Counted from the first letter of the stretch, positions 46,230 through 59,075 are shown. The stretch: DNA of 64,000 bases from Escarpia spicata (GCA_963995525.1 OZ023214.1:58245133-58309132), one strand, 5' to 3'. Program-made: numbers and translations. The notes: a model not told the origin generated them from the sequence alone.

Positions 46230-46985
46230 GCGCAACCATTTGGCACACCCTTGTCGTGCCGACCGCCGTACAAGCGCTGCCACACCTCTTCCTGATTCGA
46301 CGCATTCACCTGCGACGGAGACATACCGATGCTGCGGTGGGGGTGTCGTTGTACGAGCGTACTAGGTCCTGAAGGATATCTATGTATCGCCACGTCTCGT
46401 GTTTACTCAGGTATCGCCACATACGCATCGTTAACGTGCGATTAAAGCGTTCCACGATGCTCGCCTTGGTCTCCTCGTTGTAGGTGGAGAAGTGATGGAT
46501 ACCGTACTTTTCCAATACACCCCGAACGCCACGGTTCAGGAATGCCAGTCTTCTATCGGTCTGCAACGTCAGCGGACGATCACCATCGTCGGTGAACAGT
46601 CCTTCCAGCGCCCTCACCATCGACGTCGCCGATTTAGTCTTCAGCGGAACGCATCGGGCGACTTTCGAGAAGACGTTGATTACCGTGAGTAGGAACGTCG
46701 TACCGTCGTTGTCTCTTTTCAGACTGGACACGTCGATAAGATCGGCCTGCCACTGTTGATTCCGGCCTCCGACGACAACGCATCGCCGCTTGAAATGAAC
46801 TCTCACCGGGTTTTGAAGGGTACAGGCGTTCTGTTCCGATAGCCATTGTTCGACGAGCTTCCTCGGTACATGCTCGATAGGTTGGAAGGTGACTCGGCGT
46901 AAAGACTCGATTCCCCCGTAACTCCCCACCTTGGCGCAGTCGAAGTAGACTCCCTGCAGCTGTTTACGACGCCGAACAATGCTTG
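46230..46985 (-). pseudogene. Polinton retroviral-type integrase
   Basis: The main frame (46929-46306) carries the N-terminal WLSEQNACTLQNPVR, the core QWQADLIDVSSL, LLTVINVFSKVARCVPLKTK, LQTD and YNEETKASIVERFNRTL, then LQDLVRSYNDT. The DDE residues (ADLID, LQTD, VERF) are visible. A frameshift near 46335 puts the C-terminal part (RSIGMSPSQV, EEVWQRLYGG) in another frame. It integrates linear element DNA and makes the 6-bp duplication in living relatives. Confidence 0.88.
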
Positions 46986-47127
46986 ATGAATCAGATAGTC
47001 GATCAGATAGTCAATGGTAATCGCACACACGTCTTGAAATCCGGCGTAAGCGATAGCGGCGAAGAGACCATGCCGACTGTCCCGTGGATCGAACATTATG
47101 CTGTCGATTCGTGACGGTGGGCCTCCT

Positions 47128-47364
47128 TTAAAGACTCCCTATTCCGATGTCTTGTGTCCTTCCGACGGTGGCGTGGGTAGGGCGGACGGGTCCGTTACGC
47201 GCGAAGTGTGTCCTCTGCAGCGTTTGTCGTGATCTACCTAGCGATCGTGTGGCTGCTGCCGCCACTGCACTCTTCTTTTGTGCCTGTTGCAGGTGTAGTT
47301 CCTTGGCCTCGTTACTCACCAACTCCATGGGTAGGTTCATGTCGCCGAGTTGGCGCGCAAACAC
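47128..47364 (-). CDS. unknown frame between PolB and integrase
   Basis: A 78-codon frame reads MFARQLGDMNLPMELVSNEA and KELHLQQAQKK, with a basic C-terminus. It lies where Polintons often carry small lineage-specific genes. The helical EAKELHLQQAQKK segment looks protein-like, but I recognise no family. Confidence 0.3.
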   Translation of the reverse strand: MFARQLGDMNLPMELVSNEAKELHLQQAQKKSAVAAAATRSLGRSRQTLQRTHFARNGPVRPTHATVGRTQDIGIGSL

Positions 47365-47689
47365 TTGCTATCCCGTTGCGTTTGTCGTGACGTTAGATAC
47401 GACGATACCTCCACCACACGAGGAGCGAAGGGGAACATACAACAAGACGTGCTAGACGTACAGGTACACCCCGAACTGCTACTCCTACGACTGCTCGCGT
47501 CCGCGACATGGTGTTCTATGACGATCGATTGCGTGACATTTGTCTAAAGAGTGTTATTTTGTTTGGTCTACTGTCTGTCTACTAACCGCATGACAGCAAT
47601 AGGCGCCTCTAAGCCCAACTGACGTAGGGCCGCCTTTCCTGTTTGTGTCAGCAGTGTTTCGGCGTAGACTTACACAACAATGGATCGTT

Positions 47690-50400
47690 ACACGTCCACC
47701 GGACCCGTAGTGACTCCGTCCTCGTGGACTTGGCGTAGAAATAGGTCAAAGCCGCACGTTTCTGGATGTCAGCAAGGACGAGTGGTTCACCCGGAACCCG
47801 CGGCTCTTTCCGCTTCCGCTCCGTCGATTGATCAGCACGTCCAGGAACGCCTGCTTATCGAAGGTGTTGAATCGTTTGTTCAGTCCCTTGTTGCTGTATT
47901 TGTCGACGGGACCCGAACAATAGTAGGTCTTGTTGCACAGACCCAGGAAACAATCGCCGGACCATTCGACCTTGAAGAATCCCGGTGTTCTCTTGTCGTA
48001 CGCTTTGCGCGCCTTGCAACACGTCTCGATGCCGCTCCACGGACGTCCGGTCAGTCGACAGCGCACGTACTCGCACTGATGATCGGCGCAACATTCGGAC
48101 GCTAGCTATTCGGAGCGGTAACGAAAGAAGTGTTCACGCAGTGCCGGGGTCCCGAGGTCGTCGACGGACTCTCCGGCCAAAGCTAAGTAGGCGCTGTTTC
48201 GCAGTACTCGAACAGCGGACGTTCCACGTACCTGTCCATGAAATCGTAGTAGAACTCAAACATGCGCAGTTTGGCCCACTGCAACAGGCACGGCAAAGCG
48301 TATTTGACGCTGCGCTTGTGTAACTCGATCTCGACGTCACGCCTCTTTGTTGACGTCGTCGAGCTGTCGGAACCGACGATCGTTGATCATGATCGACGCC
48401 CTCTTCTCCGTGCAGTAGGTGACGTCACGGTTCCTATCGACGTTAGTTATAAATTTCCCATACGAAGAATTCCCCATCAATTTATTGATGTCCGCGATCA
48501 TGAACTTGAATCCGATGACAGGCAACTGATGAAGACAACCGTGCAATTGACCCATGAACGATTTGTACGGATTGGTCGATTGTCGCTGTGACTCTTTGTC
48601 CTCCGCCTGTGCATGTGCCTCCCGTTCGTCCCAGCTCGCCTTCTCTTCCGCGAGTTGGTGAAATCGTCTTCGATGGTTTCGTAGACGGCATAGGTCATGG
48701 ATTGAAGGATAGACATAATGTCGGACTCCTATTTGTTACTATCACCATCCGTGATGAGACATCGCACTTGTTCGAATCCGGGAACGTTACTCGCCAGAGA
48801 CACAATCAACGGCACGTGACGAGCCACCCAGTGGGCCTTGGCACTGTTCGGAGGCTGTGACGTATTGAACCAGGACTCGAAGTCGAAGGTGGCACGATAG
48901 GGGTAGTAGCACAGCCACTCGGGAACACGAATATTTTCGTCGTCCAAACGCTGGAACACTGTCGGAGACGGATGGTAGACGCCGCCGGTATAGTTTCGTC
49001 GCACACCTCCCGTACACGTGCGCTCGTGCCTCTCCAGTTTTGATACGTATTTCCATAACGAGTCGCCACAGTTCCGATAAGAGTGACAGTACATGTTCAC
49101 GTCTTGTATGTAGGAAACGTGTGTCTCGTGGAGATTGACGTACAATGTGTCGGGATAGTGACACAATGATCGTCGGTCGAGTTGGGCAGTCGTCTTTCCA
49201 CCTTCTTCTTCCGGTTCGATGAGTGTGTAGACGCACACGTTGGTCTCGAAGGTGGTCTCTACGCGATAGAGGTCGTCCAAGGTCACCCCGACAAAGTCTT
49301 TCATAACCACTCAGTCTTGATCGTACTTCTCGTAGAGCTCGTTCACATTGGGTTCCAGGTGACGTCGGTCACACCCACGATGCAGAGCCAGACACCGGAA
49401 GAGATAGATTGTCGATGTACTTCTTGGAATGGATGGGTTCCCTTTCCAGACCGATGACGGCTTTGTTCTTCGTGATGTAGCTCGGAAGTGTGACGTCCAC
49501 ACATCCTATCAGATGGTGCACGATACGGTTGACGAAGAATGTGACATTCATGACCATCTCGCATACCTATTGACTGTCCGGACGTTGATTGATTACCCAT
49601 TGCAACACGCTTGTTTCTCGGATACAATCCAGAAATGCGTCAAACCCTTCGGTGTTGGTAACAAGAGACGGTTTATCAAGGTAACGACCACAACATTTGC
49701 AGGACGAGTGATAATATCTGTATCGGCCCGTGATCTTGTTTCTCAACACGAAACCGTAACTAAAGTTAATCTTGAACGCATGCGTCTGTTTGCGGAACAT
49801 GGTTTTCAATTATGGTTCTAGAACAGACGTGTCCGGTGTTGACACTCTATAATTGTACCTGGATTGAACAGGTCCTCTAGTCATGTGGGTTCGGATGGCC
49901 GACCAGTGGTCTCGAACGACGTCTCGCAGCTCCCTAGACAGAGTGTCGGCGAAGGGGAGTCGTGGTGTAGGAAGCATGGGGTCGTCGTCGCCATTGCTCA
50001 CACGTGGTCACTCTTCACGTCTCGCTCGTTTTGTTAACGGCGGTTCGGTGGCCTCTTCATGTCTGCTGCATACCATCTTGATGTGCCGTTGTCTCGTCTT
50101 GCGAAGACTCTTGCGCATTTCTCACAGCGTAGTGTGTCGCTTTTCTGGGATGGTACCCTGCCGCATGCCATCCTCATGTGACGTCGCGTGAATTATCTTG
50201 TACATACCTGACAGTGATGCGTAGTGCTTTTCGATGTTCCAACAGTTGGTGCCACTCGTGCTGGTGGTTTGCTGTAGGCATGTTCGTCAACTTGTGGTGA
50301 CTGGATCGACGGTGATAAATGAGTCAGCTGTATATGACGTTGTAAGTCGTCGTAGGTATCGAGGACGATGCCACAGTGCCGACAGGCGTGTTATTTGATA
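47690..50400 (-). pseudogene. Polinton protein-primed DNA polymerase B with zinc finger, broken
   Basis: From 50400 leftward: a C2H2-type finger (CRHCGIVLDTYDDLQRHIQL then TH), then after a stop MSNGDDDPMLPTPRLPF and DHWSAIRTHMTRGPVQSRYN. Next come AFKINFSYGFVLRNKITGRY, NVTFFVNRIVHHLIGCVDVT and an exonuclease domain with RATFDFESW (49310-48729). The palm has KLMGNSSYGKFITNVDRNRD (48555-48337), then QWAKLRM and YYDF; the C-terminus is TPGFFKVEWSGD and KTYYCSG. At least five frame breaks occur. The catalytic palm motif DTDS, expected just after FEYCE near 48205, is deleted. The gene is dead. Confidence 0.85.
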
Positions 50401-50459
50401 ATGGATGTAGCTACAACTGAAGGTAAGGCATCCTTGCACGTTTCTAAATCTGGACGGTT

Positions 50460-50600
50460 CTAACCGGTTCTGACCGGTTTTATCCGGTTCTAACAAATTG
50501 AAACCGGTTCAATCCGGTTCACAAAGGTTCAAACAGGTTCTGTCAGGTTCTAAAGGATTCTGACGGATCCTAACGGATTCTATCTGTTTCTGATAGGACA
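50460..50600. repeat. short GGTTC(TA)A(A/C)(C/A)-type repeat
   Basis: About 12 loose copies of a decamer such as CCGGTTCTAA (CGGTTCTAACCGGTTCTGAC and so on), decaying to the right. Confidence 0.8.
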
Positions 50601-50684
50601 CATCAAAAGTCACGGATCAGTGACTACACTGATGGATGTAAGCGAACGAACGTGACTTTTGATGTGTCCTATCTATAGATCAGA

Positions 50685-51535
50685 ACGTGGGTGGAGAGGG
50701 GTGTGACTACGCATGAACCAATGACAATACATGGTTGGATGTGAGTGACATGTCAGCAGATTCAGATAGCAAGGATGGGTGTAAACGTGAGAACGTATGG
50801 ACGGAGGGAGGTGTGGCTACGTGTGACCAATGACAATACCTGGTTGGATGTGACTGACATGTCAGCAGATTCAGATAGCAAGAATGGGTGTAAGCGTGAG
50901 AACGTATGGACGGAGGGAGGTGTGGCTACGTGTGACCAATGACAATACCTGGTTGGATGTGACTGACATGTCAGCAGATTCAGATAGCAAGGATGGGTAT
51001 AAGCGTGAGAACGTATGGACGGAGGGAGGTGTGGCTACGTGTGACCAATGACAATACCTGGTTGGATGTGACTGACATGTCAGCAGATTCAGATAGCAAG
51101 GATGGGTATAAGCGTGAGAACGTATGGACGGAGGGAGGTGTGGCTACGTGTGACCAATGACAATACCTGGTTGGATGTGACTGACATGTCAGCAGATTCA
51201 GATAGCAAGGATGGGTGTAAGCGTGAGAACGTATGGACAGAGGGAGGTGTGGCTACGTGTGACCAATGACAATACCTGGTTGGATGTGACTGACGTGTCA
51301 GCAGATTCAGATAGCAAGGATGGGTGTAAGCGTGAGAACGTATGGACGGAGGGAGGTGTGGCTACGTGTGACCAATGACAATACCTGGTTGGATGTGAGT
51401 GACATGTCAGCAGATTCAGATAGCAAGGATGGGTGTAAGCGTGAGAATGTATGGACGGAGGGAGATGTGGCTACGTGTGACCAATGACTATACACGGTTG
51501 GATGTGAGTGACATGTCAGCAGATTCAGTTAGGCG
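50685..51535. repeat. 109-bp tandem array, about 7.8 copies
   Basis: The unit includes GAGAACGTATGGACGGAGGG, CTACGTGTGACCAATGACAA and CATGTCAGCAGATTCAGATA. The word GATAGCAAGG recurs every 109 bp (first seen at 50765). End copies are more diverged than inner ones, as in arrays homogenised by unequal exchange. Confidence 0.95.
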
Positions 51536-51814
51536 TGTGAACTTAGAAAGATATATAGTGCATGCGTACGCATGTATCTAAGGTACCTGCATGTGAACTC
51601 CGATAGAGGAACAGTGTGCGCATATGTGGAATACACTGGAAAGTCACTCTTCAATACGAAAGTCATACGAACAATTAAGAGTACCATTTCAACTAATTTT
51701 ATTCTCTGAGACTAAAAATTACAATAATTTTCATAACACATTGTCGTCTCAATATTGCACACTACATAAATAATGTCAAAGAACAAACAGGTGTTGGTTA
51801 GAACAATAACACCA

Positions 51815-52235
51815 CTTACCAATTACTTATCCCTTGATTACTCATGAGTTACCCCTAATTGCACTTAGTTACCCGTAATTACCCCTTACAGCCTGTATTT
51901 ACCCTTAAATACCCTTATTTACCTCTAATTACCCTTAATTACCTATTAGTAACCCCTTAGTTACCCCTAATTACTATATTTACCCGTGATCATTATGTAA
52001 TTACCTCCTACTTACCCTTAAATACTCATAATTACACTTAGTTACCCCTAATTACTATATTTACCCGTGACCATTATGTAGTTACCTCTTACTTACCCTT
52101 AAATACTCATAATTACACTTAGTTACCCCTAATTACCCATAATTACCATTTAATTACCCCTTAGTTACTCCTAAGTATCCTTAATGACACCTTAAGTATC
52201 TCTAATTAATTAGTAATTACCCTTACATACTCATT
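51815..52235. repeat. degenerate TTACCCCTAA-type array
   Basis: A 0.4-kb tract made of variants of TTACCCCTAATTACCCTTAA with a spacing near 10 bp. Around 51950-52130 a longer unit of about 100 bp (TAATTACTATATTTACCCGT...ACTCATAATTACACTTAG) is duplicated. Confidence 0.85.
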
Positions 52236-52312
52236 ACTTCCGCATGAGATCTATAGAACCTAAAAGCAATAGAAAAAACCCTTTTGTTACCCGTGAATCT
52301 GACATACATACT

Positions 52313-52445
52313 TGGGAGGTCAAGCGCACGTTACGAGGTTCAGTGGGCGATAAAATACATAATTAGCATCACATACTTACTTGTTTGACACGTGAAAGAT
52401 TAATTTTGTCCTCTGGGGATGACCTGTCGTGGGCACTCGCCATGT
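52313..52445 (-). other. diverged copy of the palindrome's MASAHD exon
   Basis: Minus-strand ATG at 52443 opens MASAHDRSSPEDKINLSRVK and then a GTAAGT donor. Flanking sequence (ACTTGGGAGGTCAAGCG, GCGATAAAATACA) is shared with 28905-29040 and the right arm. It may be the first exon of the Polinton transcript reading toward PolB. Confidence 0.55.
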
Positions 52446-52459
52446 TCAAGAGTCGTCAG

Positions 52460-53860
52460 CGTTTATTGTAACGTCTCGACTTAAACGCTTTATGAATTCC
52501 TGTAATGTTTTATAATCGTGCCAATGTGGGTTTAGAGAAGGCATATCAACATCACACGCTTTGGTAGAATTGATTGACAATATTACAAGTTCGCATAGGA
52601 AGAGTGCGATATTTACAAACCTCAAAAAAGCTTTTGACACTGTCGAATATCAACTGCCGTGTAAAAGCTTGAACTTTATGGTATTCGTGGAAATTCATAT
52701 AATTGGATCAGTAGTTACTTGGATAATCGTAGCCAATTTGTAGACATTGATGGGTACAGCTCAGACATACAACGAATGACATGTGGCGTTCCACAAGGAT
52801 CAATGCTTGGTCCGAAGCTGTTTATTCTGTATATCAATGACATTTGCAATGTTTCTAAATTGGTAAAGATCTTTTTATTTGCCGATGACACGAGCATCTT
52901 CTGTTCAGCTAATGATATAAAAGAACTTGAAAACATTGCATACAATGAATTAGATAAATTGCAGTTATGGTTTTCAATCAACAAATTATCTTTGAACATT
53001 GCCAAAACCAATTATATGTTATTTTCTGGTCGAGCACATTTGCATGATATAAATATAAATATGAACGAAATTTCTAGGCGTGTTTACCGATGCATCATTA
53101 AGCTGGAAAGATCAAATCAGTCGAGTAAAATAAAAATTATCAATCAGTGTTGGTATCACATACAGAATGCAGTAAAGTACTTGACCAATTGTATGTACAT
53201 GCTCTATATAATTCCACATTGTATGTACATGATCTATTCCACATTGTATGTACATGCTCTATTCCACATTGTATGTACATGCTCTATTCCTCATTGTATG
53301 TACATGCTCTATTCCACATTGTATGTGCATGCTCTATTCCACATTGTATGTACATGCTATATTCCACTATGTGTTTGCCGTATTCATTGTATTGTGTAGA
53401 ATATGGGGCAACACGTATCCTACAAATTTGCATTGCATATTTGTGTTGCAAAAAAGGGTGATACGGTTTATGTACAACGCACAGCCATGCGACCACAAAC
53501 ACCACTCTTCCACAAAGCAGGCATCTTAAACTTTACCGATTTGGTACAATTCAGAATATTAATATCCATGTATAAAGCTCATAAAAATGAATTGCCGTCG
53601 AACATTCAAAGGTTATTTGTTATGAATGATAACGAGCACAGTACACGAACACAAAATCAAATTGTACGTATCCGTATCAACCAACAGAAGGTACATGCCA
53701 CTAATTGTCTATGGAACCAAACTATGGAATTCGTTGCATGTCAGCTTTAGCAATATTCGATCATTTCACTGTTTTAAAGCACGTTAACAAAACAGTTGCT
53801 TGAAAATTATTGTATGCATATTTAATGTCGAGATGTACAGTATAATATTAATCTACCAAA
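52460..53860 (+). mobile_element. Jockey/RTE-like LINE fragment, degenerate
   Basis: Plus-strand pieces encode reverse transcriptase: FTNLKKAFDTVEY, then RMTCGVPQGSMLGPKLFILY, INDICNVSKLVKIFLFADDT (catalytic FADD) and SINKLSLNIAKTNYMLFSG. After a minisatellite (53190-53365) the C-terminus resumes with WGNTYPTNLHCIFVLQKRVI and GTKLWNSLHVSF. Frames are broken by stops and shifts. The 5' part is missing. Confidence 0.85.
53190..53365. repeat. 25-bp minisatellite inside the LINE coding region
   Basis: Seven or so copies of CACATTGTATGTACATGCTC plus TATTC. The unit equals the LINE's own coding stretch at this site, which in relatives encodes the short link between the reverse transcriptase and the WGNTY motif. 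It thus arose by tandem duplication of LINE coding sequence. Confidence 0.85.
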
Positions 53861-53899
53861 GTAGATAGCCATATGTATATCGTTTATGACAACCAACAA

Positions 53900-54450
<551 letters not shown>

Positions 54451-54483
54451 TGTTGTATGTTATGTTATACTTGTATGTTACTG

Positions 54484-55240
54484 TCAGGCTTTAGAATTGG
54501 CATTATCCATCAAAATACCGCAGCACTCGTTTGGGTCCCAATGTAGACAATGCACAACATTCGGTTGTGATAGCCAAGATGGCGGATAACCTTGACGACC
54601 GCATACCAAATAAGGGCAATGACGTACGAATAATGGACTCAATTGGGCTATTGCATGGTGGATGCTGCCGCGCCAAAGTAAACGGCCCGCGGCCATGTCC
54701 TCCCAAGTGTTGATTTGATCTGGCCTTTCTTCATGTGTTTGTATTTGGCTGTGTCTTTGAATCGCTTCCTCTGGCCACCACGTGTTATCGAACCGTGCGT
54801 CAGCTGTGATAACATTGTTTGACTGGAAAGCGGCCGTCTGGCATTCTGACACAGTGGCCAGTCGAGCGAAGCTGATTCTGCATGATTATTGCCTCAAAGC
54901 TGGTTGTCTTCGAAGACGCTGGAGTTGGCGCGGCGTTCTTCTCAGTGTTTGCAAATAAACCTTCTGAGGCATCATTGATGGAATTTCTCCAGGGTCTTCA
55001 GGTGATAATGACCCGTGACCGAAGTATCGCTCCCATCTCTTTTGTGGGCTTATGGTCATTGAAGACTCGGTGGCACAATTTCCTGAAGGACGTGCGGGCA
55101 CGGCAGACCCTGTGCTGGATTTCTGATTCAATGGTGGCCTTTTGGGACAGGTGAGTTCCTAAGTACGGAAACATTCAACAACTGCAACTCCAGATTCTTT
55201 AATTTCAGAAGGTCTTTCATTGTTGCCTGAAGCAAGTTGG
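54484..55240 (-). mobile_element. LINE C-terminal fragment, minus strand
   Basis: Frames on the minus strand give RARTSFRKLCHRVF, then SFEAIMQNQLRSTGHCVRMP and DGRFPVKQ, and INTWEDMAA and TLARQHPPC. This is the 'QLRWTGHV.RMPD.R.PKQ' tail found after the reverse transcriptase of RTE/Nimb-like LINEs. It is short and shifted in frame; no catalytic part is present. Confidence 0.65.
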
Positions 55241-55924
55241 TGGATGTTTGCGAACAGACCCCAACACTACCACTTCTACTCTTCGTTCCGAAATCATAAC
55301 CGTCAGCAGCTGCGTCTCTAGCACAAACGTGATGTTTGTGGGAAATGTTCAAGAAGAACGCACTACCACACAAAAAAACACGGACCACCATATTTTTATG
55401 ACGACGTCTTTGTGTGTGAGTGCGTCTACGTCTGCAAAGGCGTGCGTGCGTTCGTGTGTGTGTTTGACATAATTCAAATTTGCATGCAACATTTTTCTCT
55501 CAGGCAGGCTCGTTGGTCGGGATGTGGGATGGGTGCATGCGCACTCCCCCACCGCGGTTGAAGAAAGTTTCACTTAGGTGGAACTTATTCCATTCGGAAA
55601 GAAGTAGTGTTGCTTGATATTATATCGTGACTTTTAAGAAATGTAGGCTTGTTGATACACGTTGAATGGCATTGTGACAAAATCGTCATTAATACACCAT
55701 CAGCACAGCGAACATTTTACAACATGCTTCCACATAGACGCTGTGTAAAGATTCCAAGACTTCCCCCTCGTACTGAGAAAAGTGCACAACGTGCAGTACA
55801 TATCCACTTCGCACCGCCAACAAAAGCCAGCAGTGTCCACCCGTCGTCTAAAGGAAGTCATATGCGACAGCTGTCCGGTATCTAGCACAGATGTGGTGTA
55901 TACGGAAATTTCGTCAGCGATCTC

Positions 55925-56345
55925 ATGTCCGATGCCCAAATTATTAGCGATCTTCCAGGGAAATCACTCAGTGGACTTACCATACTTGCTGAGGTGTTAG
56001 TCACCTCAAATCGCCCAGACCTTGTCATCTACCATCCACATACTAAGCAAATTCACGTCATTGAACTGACTCTACCATTTGAAACTACCATAGAGAAAGA
56101 CTATCTATTCAAAACTAAGAAATATGCCACACTAATCCATGATATAAACAATAACGGAATAAAATAAAAATTAACCTGTATTGAAATATGTTGCAGAGGC
56201 TATATATCTGAACCCAACAAATATAGACTGACGACCTCCTTAAAATCTCTTAGAATAAAACCACCAACAAAACAAACAAAACAACTAACTCTATCCTTGT
56301 CTAAACTAGCCCTGCTAACATCATTCACCCTTTTAAAATGCAAAG
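55925..56345 (+). pseudogene. retroelement nuclease-like fragment
   Basis: A plus-strand frame reads SNRPDLVIYHPHTKQIHVIE, LTLPFETTIEKDYLFKTKKY then ATLIHDINNNGI, followed after a shift by LRIKPPTKQTKQ. The PD...VIELT pattern resembles the restriction-like endonuclease end of R2/NeSL-type LINEs. Identification is by pattern only; the 55250-55920 stretch before it has no recognised domain. Confidence 0.45.
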
Positions 56346-56734
56346 ACTAACCACAGTGGTTTGACCCAAGACTAATTGAAGTATGATGATCATCACCCCA
56401 ATATGCCAATCAGTAGAAAATAAAATTCCTCTCATCAGCAAGTAATCCCATACATAAATGTGTTAATTTTCGCTATGACCTACTTTAACCGCTAGTCATT
56501 ATTTACCCTAGCCTGCTACGGTATACTACTATACATAGCTATTTACTGTAATCACACAGGCACTTGGGTTATCGTTTCACACTTTATTGTATTCTACTGT
56601 ATGAATAAAGTGATATTGTCCGTCAGGGGTTAGCTTACATACAAGTCAATGACCTCCTGTTTACCCCCTTCAAACATTGTACAGTGTTCCAACGGTGTGC
56701 GCCTCATACAGCTGACATATACCAGTAAAGCTAC

Positions 56735-56870
56735 CTGGTAGGATTCCTACTGAGCAGTGAAATTGGTGACAAAGTTACATTGTCTCTTGCATTTGCTGGA
56801 CATTCTGAACTATTTTTGTTCAATAAAGTTTTGTAAAATCTAAATTGTTTTGTTTGTGTTTTAGAAGATT
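56735..56870 (+). repeat. direct repeat with AATAAA, copy 1
   Basis: Shares GGTAGGATTC.TACTGA, TTGCTGGACATTCTGAACTA and TTTTTGTTCAATAAAGTTTT with 57120-57255. Each copy includes an AATAAA signal, so this may be a duplicated 3' end of an element or gene. Confidence 0.85.
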
Positions 56871-57119
56871 GAGCAATAGCCTTGTTACACTGAACGTGGT
56901 ATTACTGAATAGTTATATAAAGTTGTCCTGTGGAGAACATGGTCACTACCTTGGCAACAAGTGTTAATCTTGGCATGGCTGTTCCACTTGTAAGATGTGA
57001 TGTTAAAGTGAAGCTGTAATCATCTGCTTGGCCGGCATATGGTTGGGTGTTCCAATTGCTAGTTATTGACATCTCATCCTAACGTAAAGATAGGTGTAGC
57101 TTGAAGATGTAATGAAGTT

Positions 57120-57255
57120 ACGTGGTAGGATTCTTACTGACCAGTCAAATTGGTGGCAAAGTTACATTGTATCTTGAATTTGCTGGACATTCTGAACTAT
57201 TTTTGTTCAATAAAGTTTTGTTCAATCTAAATTGTTGTTTTGTTTGTTTCTGAGA
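57120..57255 (+). repeat. direct repeat with AATAAA, copy 2
   Basis: Second copy, 385 bp downstream of the first, with about a dozen differences. Confidence 0.85.
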
Positions 57256-57945
57256 ATATTTACTAAATTAGTGTTTGCTAAATAGAAAACAAGTTGTATG
57301 TTATTCAAAGACAATCCGACACATTAACATTTTTATTTTTGGAGTTCAAAAAATATCAAAAAGACAAATTTTAAACAAATTGTTTGATATTATTGGTTAT
57401 ATAGTCTATGTTAAACATGTACACAAATACATTGGGGCAAAGATAATGAAAGCAATTTGTATAACATTTTGGTATTAAAAAGTTTACTGATTTGGTTTGC
57501 AATTTTGGCAGTCATGGGCAGTCAAATTACGAAATATTCAGCAAAACGACCCAACATCTAAAATACTACACAGAACACGTGTTTACTTTTTGAACCTGTA
57601 AAACCAGACCAGATGTTGCTTCCATCAAATTCTCAGCTATTGTGGTTATCAGTTATATGCAACGATAGATTAATTGAAGGTGGCAAACTATTTTATGCAA
57701 CAAGGCCATTGCCATATTACTTTCATCAATCACTGAGAACTAAGTTTGCCTGGTAGAATGTTCTATAGATTCACAGGTAATTAGTTATAGAGTTATACGT
57801 TTCTTGTGTCCTACTTTTGCAAGAAGTTCCTAGTCACTTAATCAGTCGTTGGTGACACCTTTACTTGTTCTTGATCTGGTCAGCTGGATGCCAAAATCAA
57901 TAAGAAACACAACAGATTATGTGTTGTCTTTGTTTTCCTAAACAG

Positions 57946-58044
57946 TTTTTGCCCAACGGATACAACATTAAGCATCATGTTCTGACGATGGAACTGTTCG
58001 TATTTGGGACTTCCTGCGATGTCACGAAGAGAGGATATTAAGAG
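57946..58044 (+). pseudogene. WDR33: WDR33-like exon A
   Basis: Between AAACAG and GTATGT. It encodes FCPTDTT, then after one extra base ASCSDDGTVRIWDFLRCHEE and RILR. The insertion puts a stop in the frame. Confidence 0.85.
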
Positions 58045-58948
58045 GTATGTTCTGATGAAGATTATTATAAAGGCAACACGTATATATATGCGTACACTTA
58101 TGGGATCGCCTACAAATTACTCTTGGCCAACAAATTACCCCGGCCGACCAGTGATGATGACGATGACTGTTGCATAAGATGGTGGAAGCTCTGACCTCCC
58201 ATACGCAAACTATACATAAGGTCTGATACTTCTACCTGTATACAGCATGCTTACCTTACATAAAACACGTAGTAGTGTAGCCCACCCCCATCTACGTACA
58301 GTGTATGCAATCTCTATGAACCCTTCCTGGCATTCTAAATAGTGCTATGTACACCTCTGTCAGGGTTGGTGTTAATTGCAGATTACCCCAGAAAACTGGT
58401 TTGTGAATACTCTGTTTTCTGTACCTGAAGAAGCTGCTTACAGAATCCTGCAGGCGACATGGTATAAACTAATTTAGTGTACCATTATTTCATATGCAGT
58501 GTTTAGAGTTCTCTTCGCATGATTTCACCAAATAATATGGCACCGTATTTGTTTGTAAAATAATAAAGTATGATTTAAAGTAATAATGCATTTGCAATTA
58601 ATTGACATTTATTGAAGAAAAAAATTGATCTTGTACATTTTAACCTTGCACGGTTAATAGAGTCCATGGAACATAATTTCAGAGGTTGTAATGAAAACCA
58701 AAAACCTTATGGCAAACATTGAACATGACATGTAGATGTTAGCTAACACTTACTAACTTACATACAATATGTTGGCTAAGTTTGTAAGTAATTACTGTTA
58801 CCATAATTCACAGTAGCATCACATAAGAGTTTGTGTTTTGGCACATTTAGGATGCCTGAATCACTGGCATGTCAGGCATGTCTCACATACAACAGCATTA
58901 GCATTAGTGTGTTGGTCTCTGGGTGCTATGTGTAATGTTTGTGACCAG

Positions 58949-59075
58949 GCCATGGAGCAGACGTGAAGTGTGTCGATTGGCATCCTCAGAAGGTCCTCAT
59001 AGAATCTGACAGCAAATACACACAACAGCCGCTTAAACTGTTTGACCCGCGCATGGGCAACAGCTTAGCAACAAT
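58949..59075 (+). pseudogene. WDR33: WDR33-like exon B
   Basis: Between GTGACCAG and GTATGT. It encodes [20 protein letters not shown] and [20 protein letters not shown]. Near-invariant glycine and tryptophan positions of the WD repeat are changed (VLIESDSK for GLVVSGSK, LFDP for FWDP). Confidence 0.87.

Larger units (their letters stand above)
42660..52445 (-). mobile_element. Maverick/Polinton remnant, minus strand
   Basis: Genes read leftward in the order PolB, unknown frame, integrase, penton-like, pVI-like, major capsid and adenovirus-type protease, the gene set of self-synthesising Polintons. All are frameshifted or cut. No packaging ATPase was found. The flanks at 42660-43260 and 52313-52445 resemble modules of the palindromic element's arms (AAGATGGTG...GAAAGAAGTG.AAGTA; ACGACCACGCCAGTGGCTCG; the MASAHD exon), so the ends are placed there tentatively. 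No terminal inverted repeat or target duplication was recognised at these limits. The 109-bp array and the TTACCCC-rich tract lie inside them. Confidence 0.7.

Noticed and set aside
51815..52235. True telomere or chromosome end
   Set aside because: Units are too variable and coding-type LINE and gene sequence continues on both sides.
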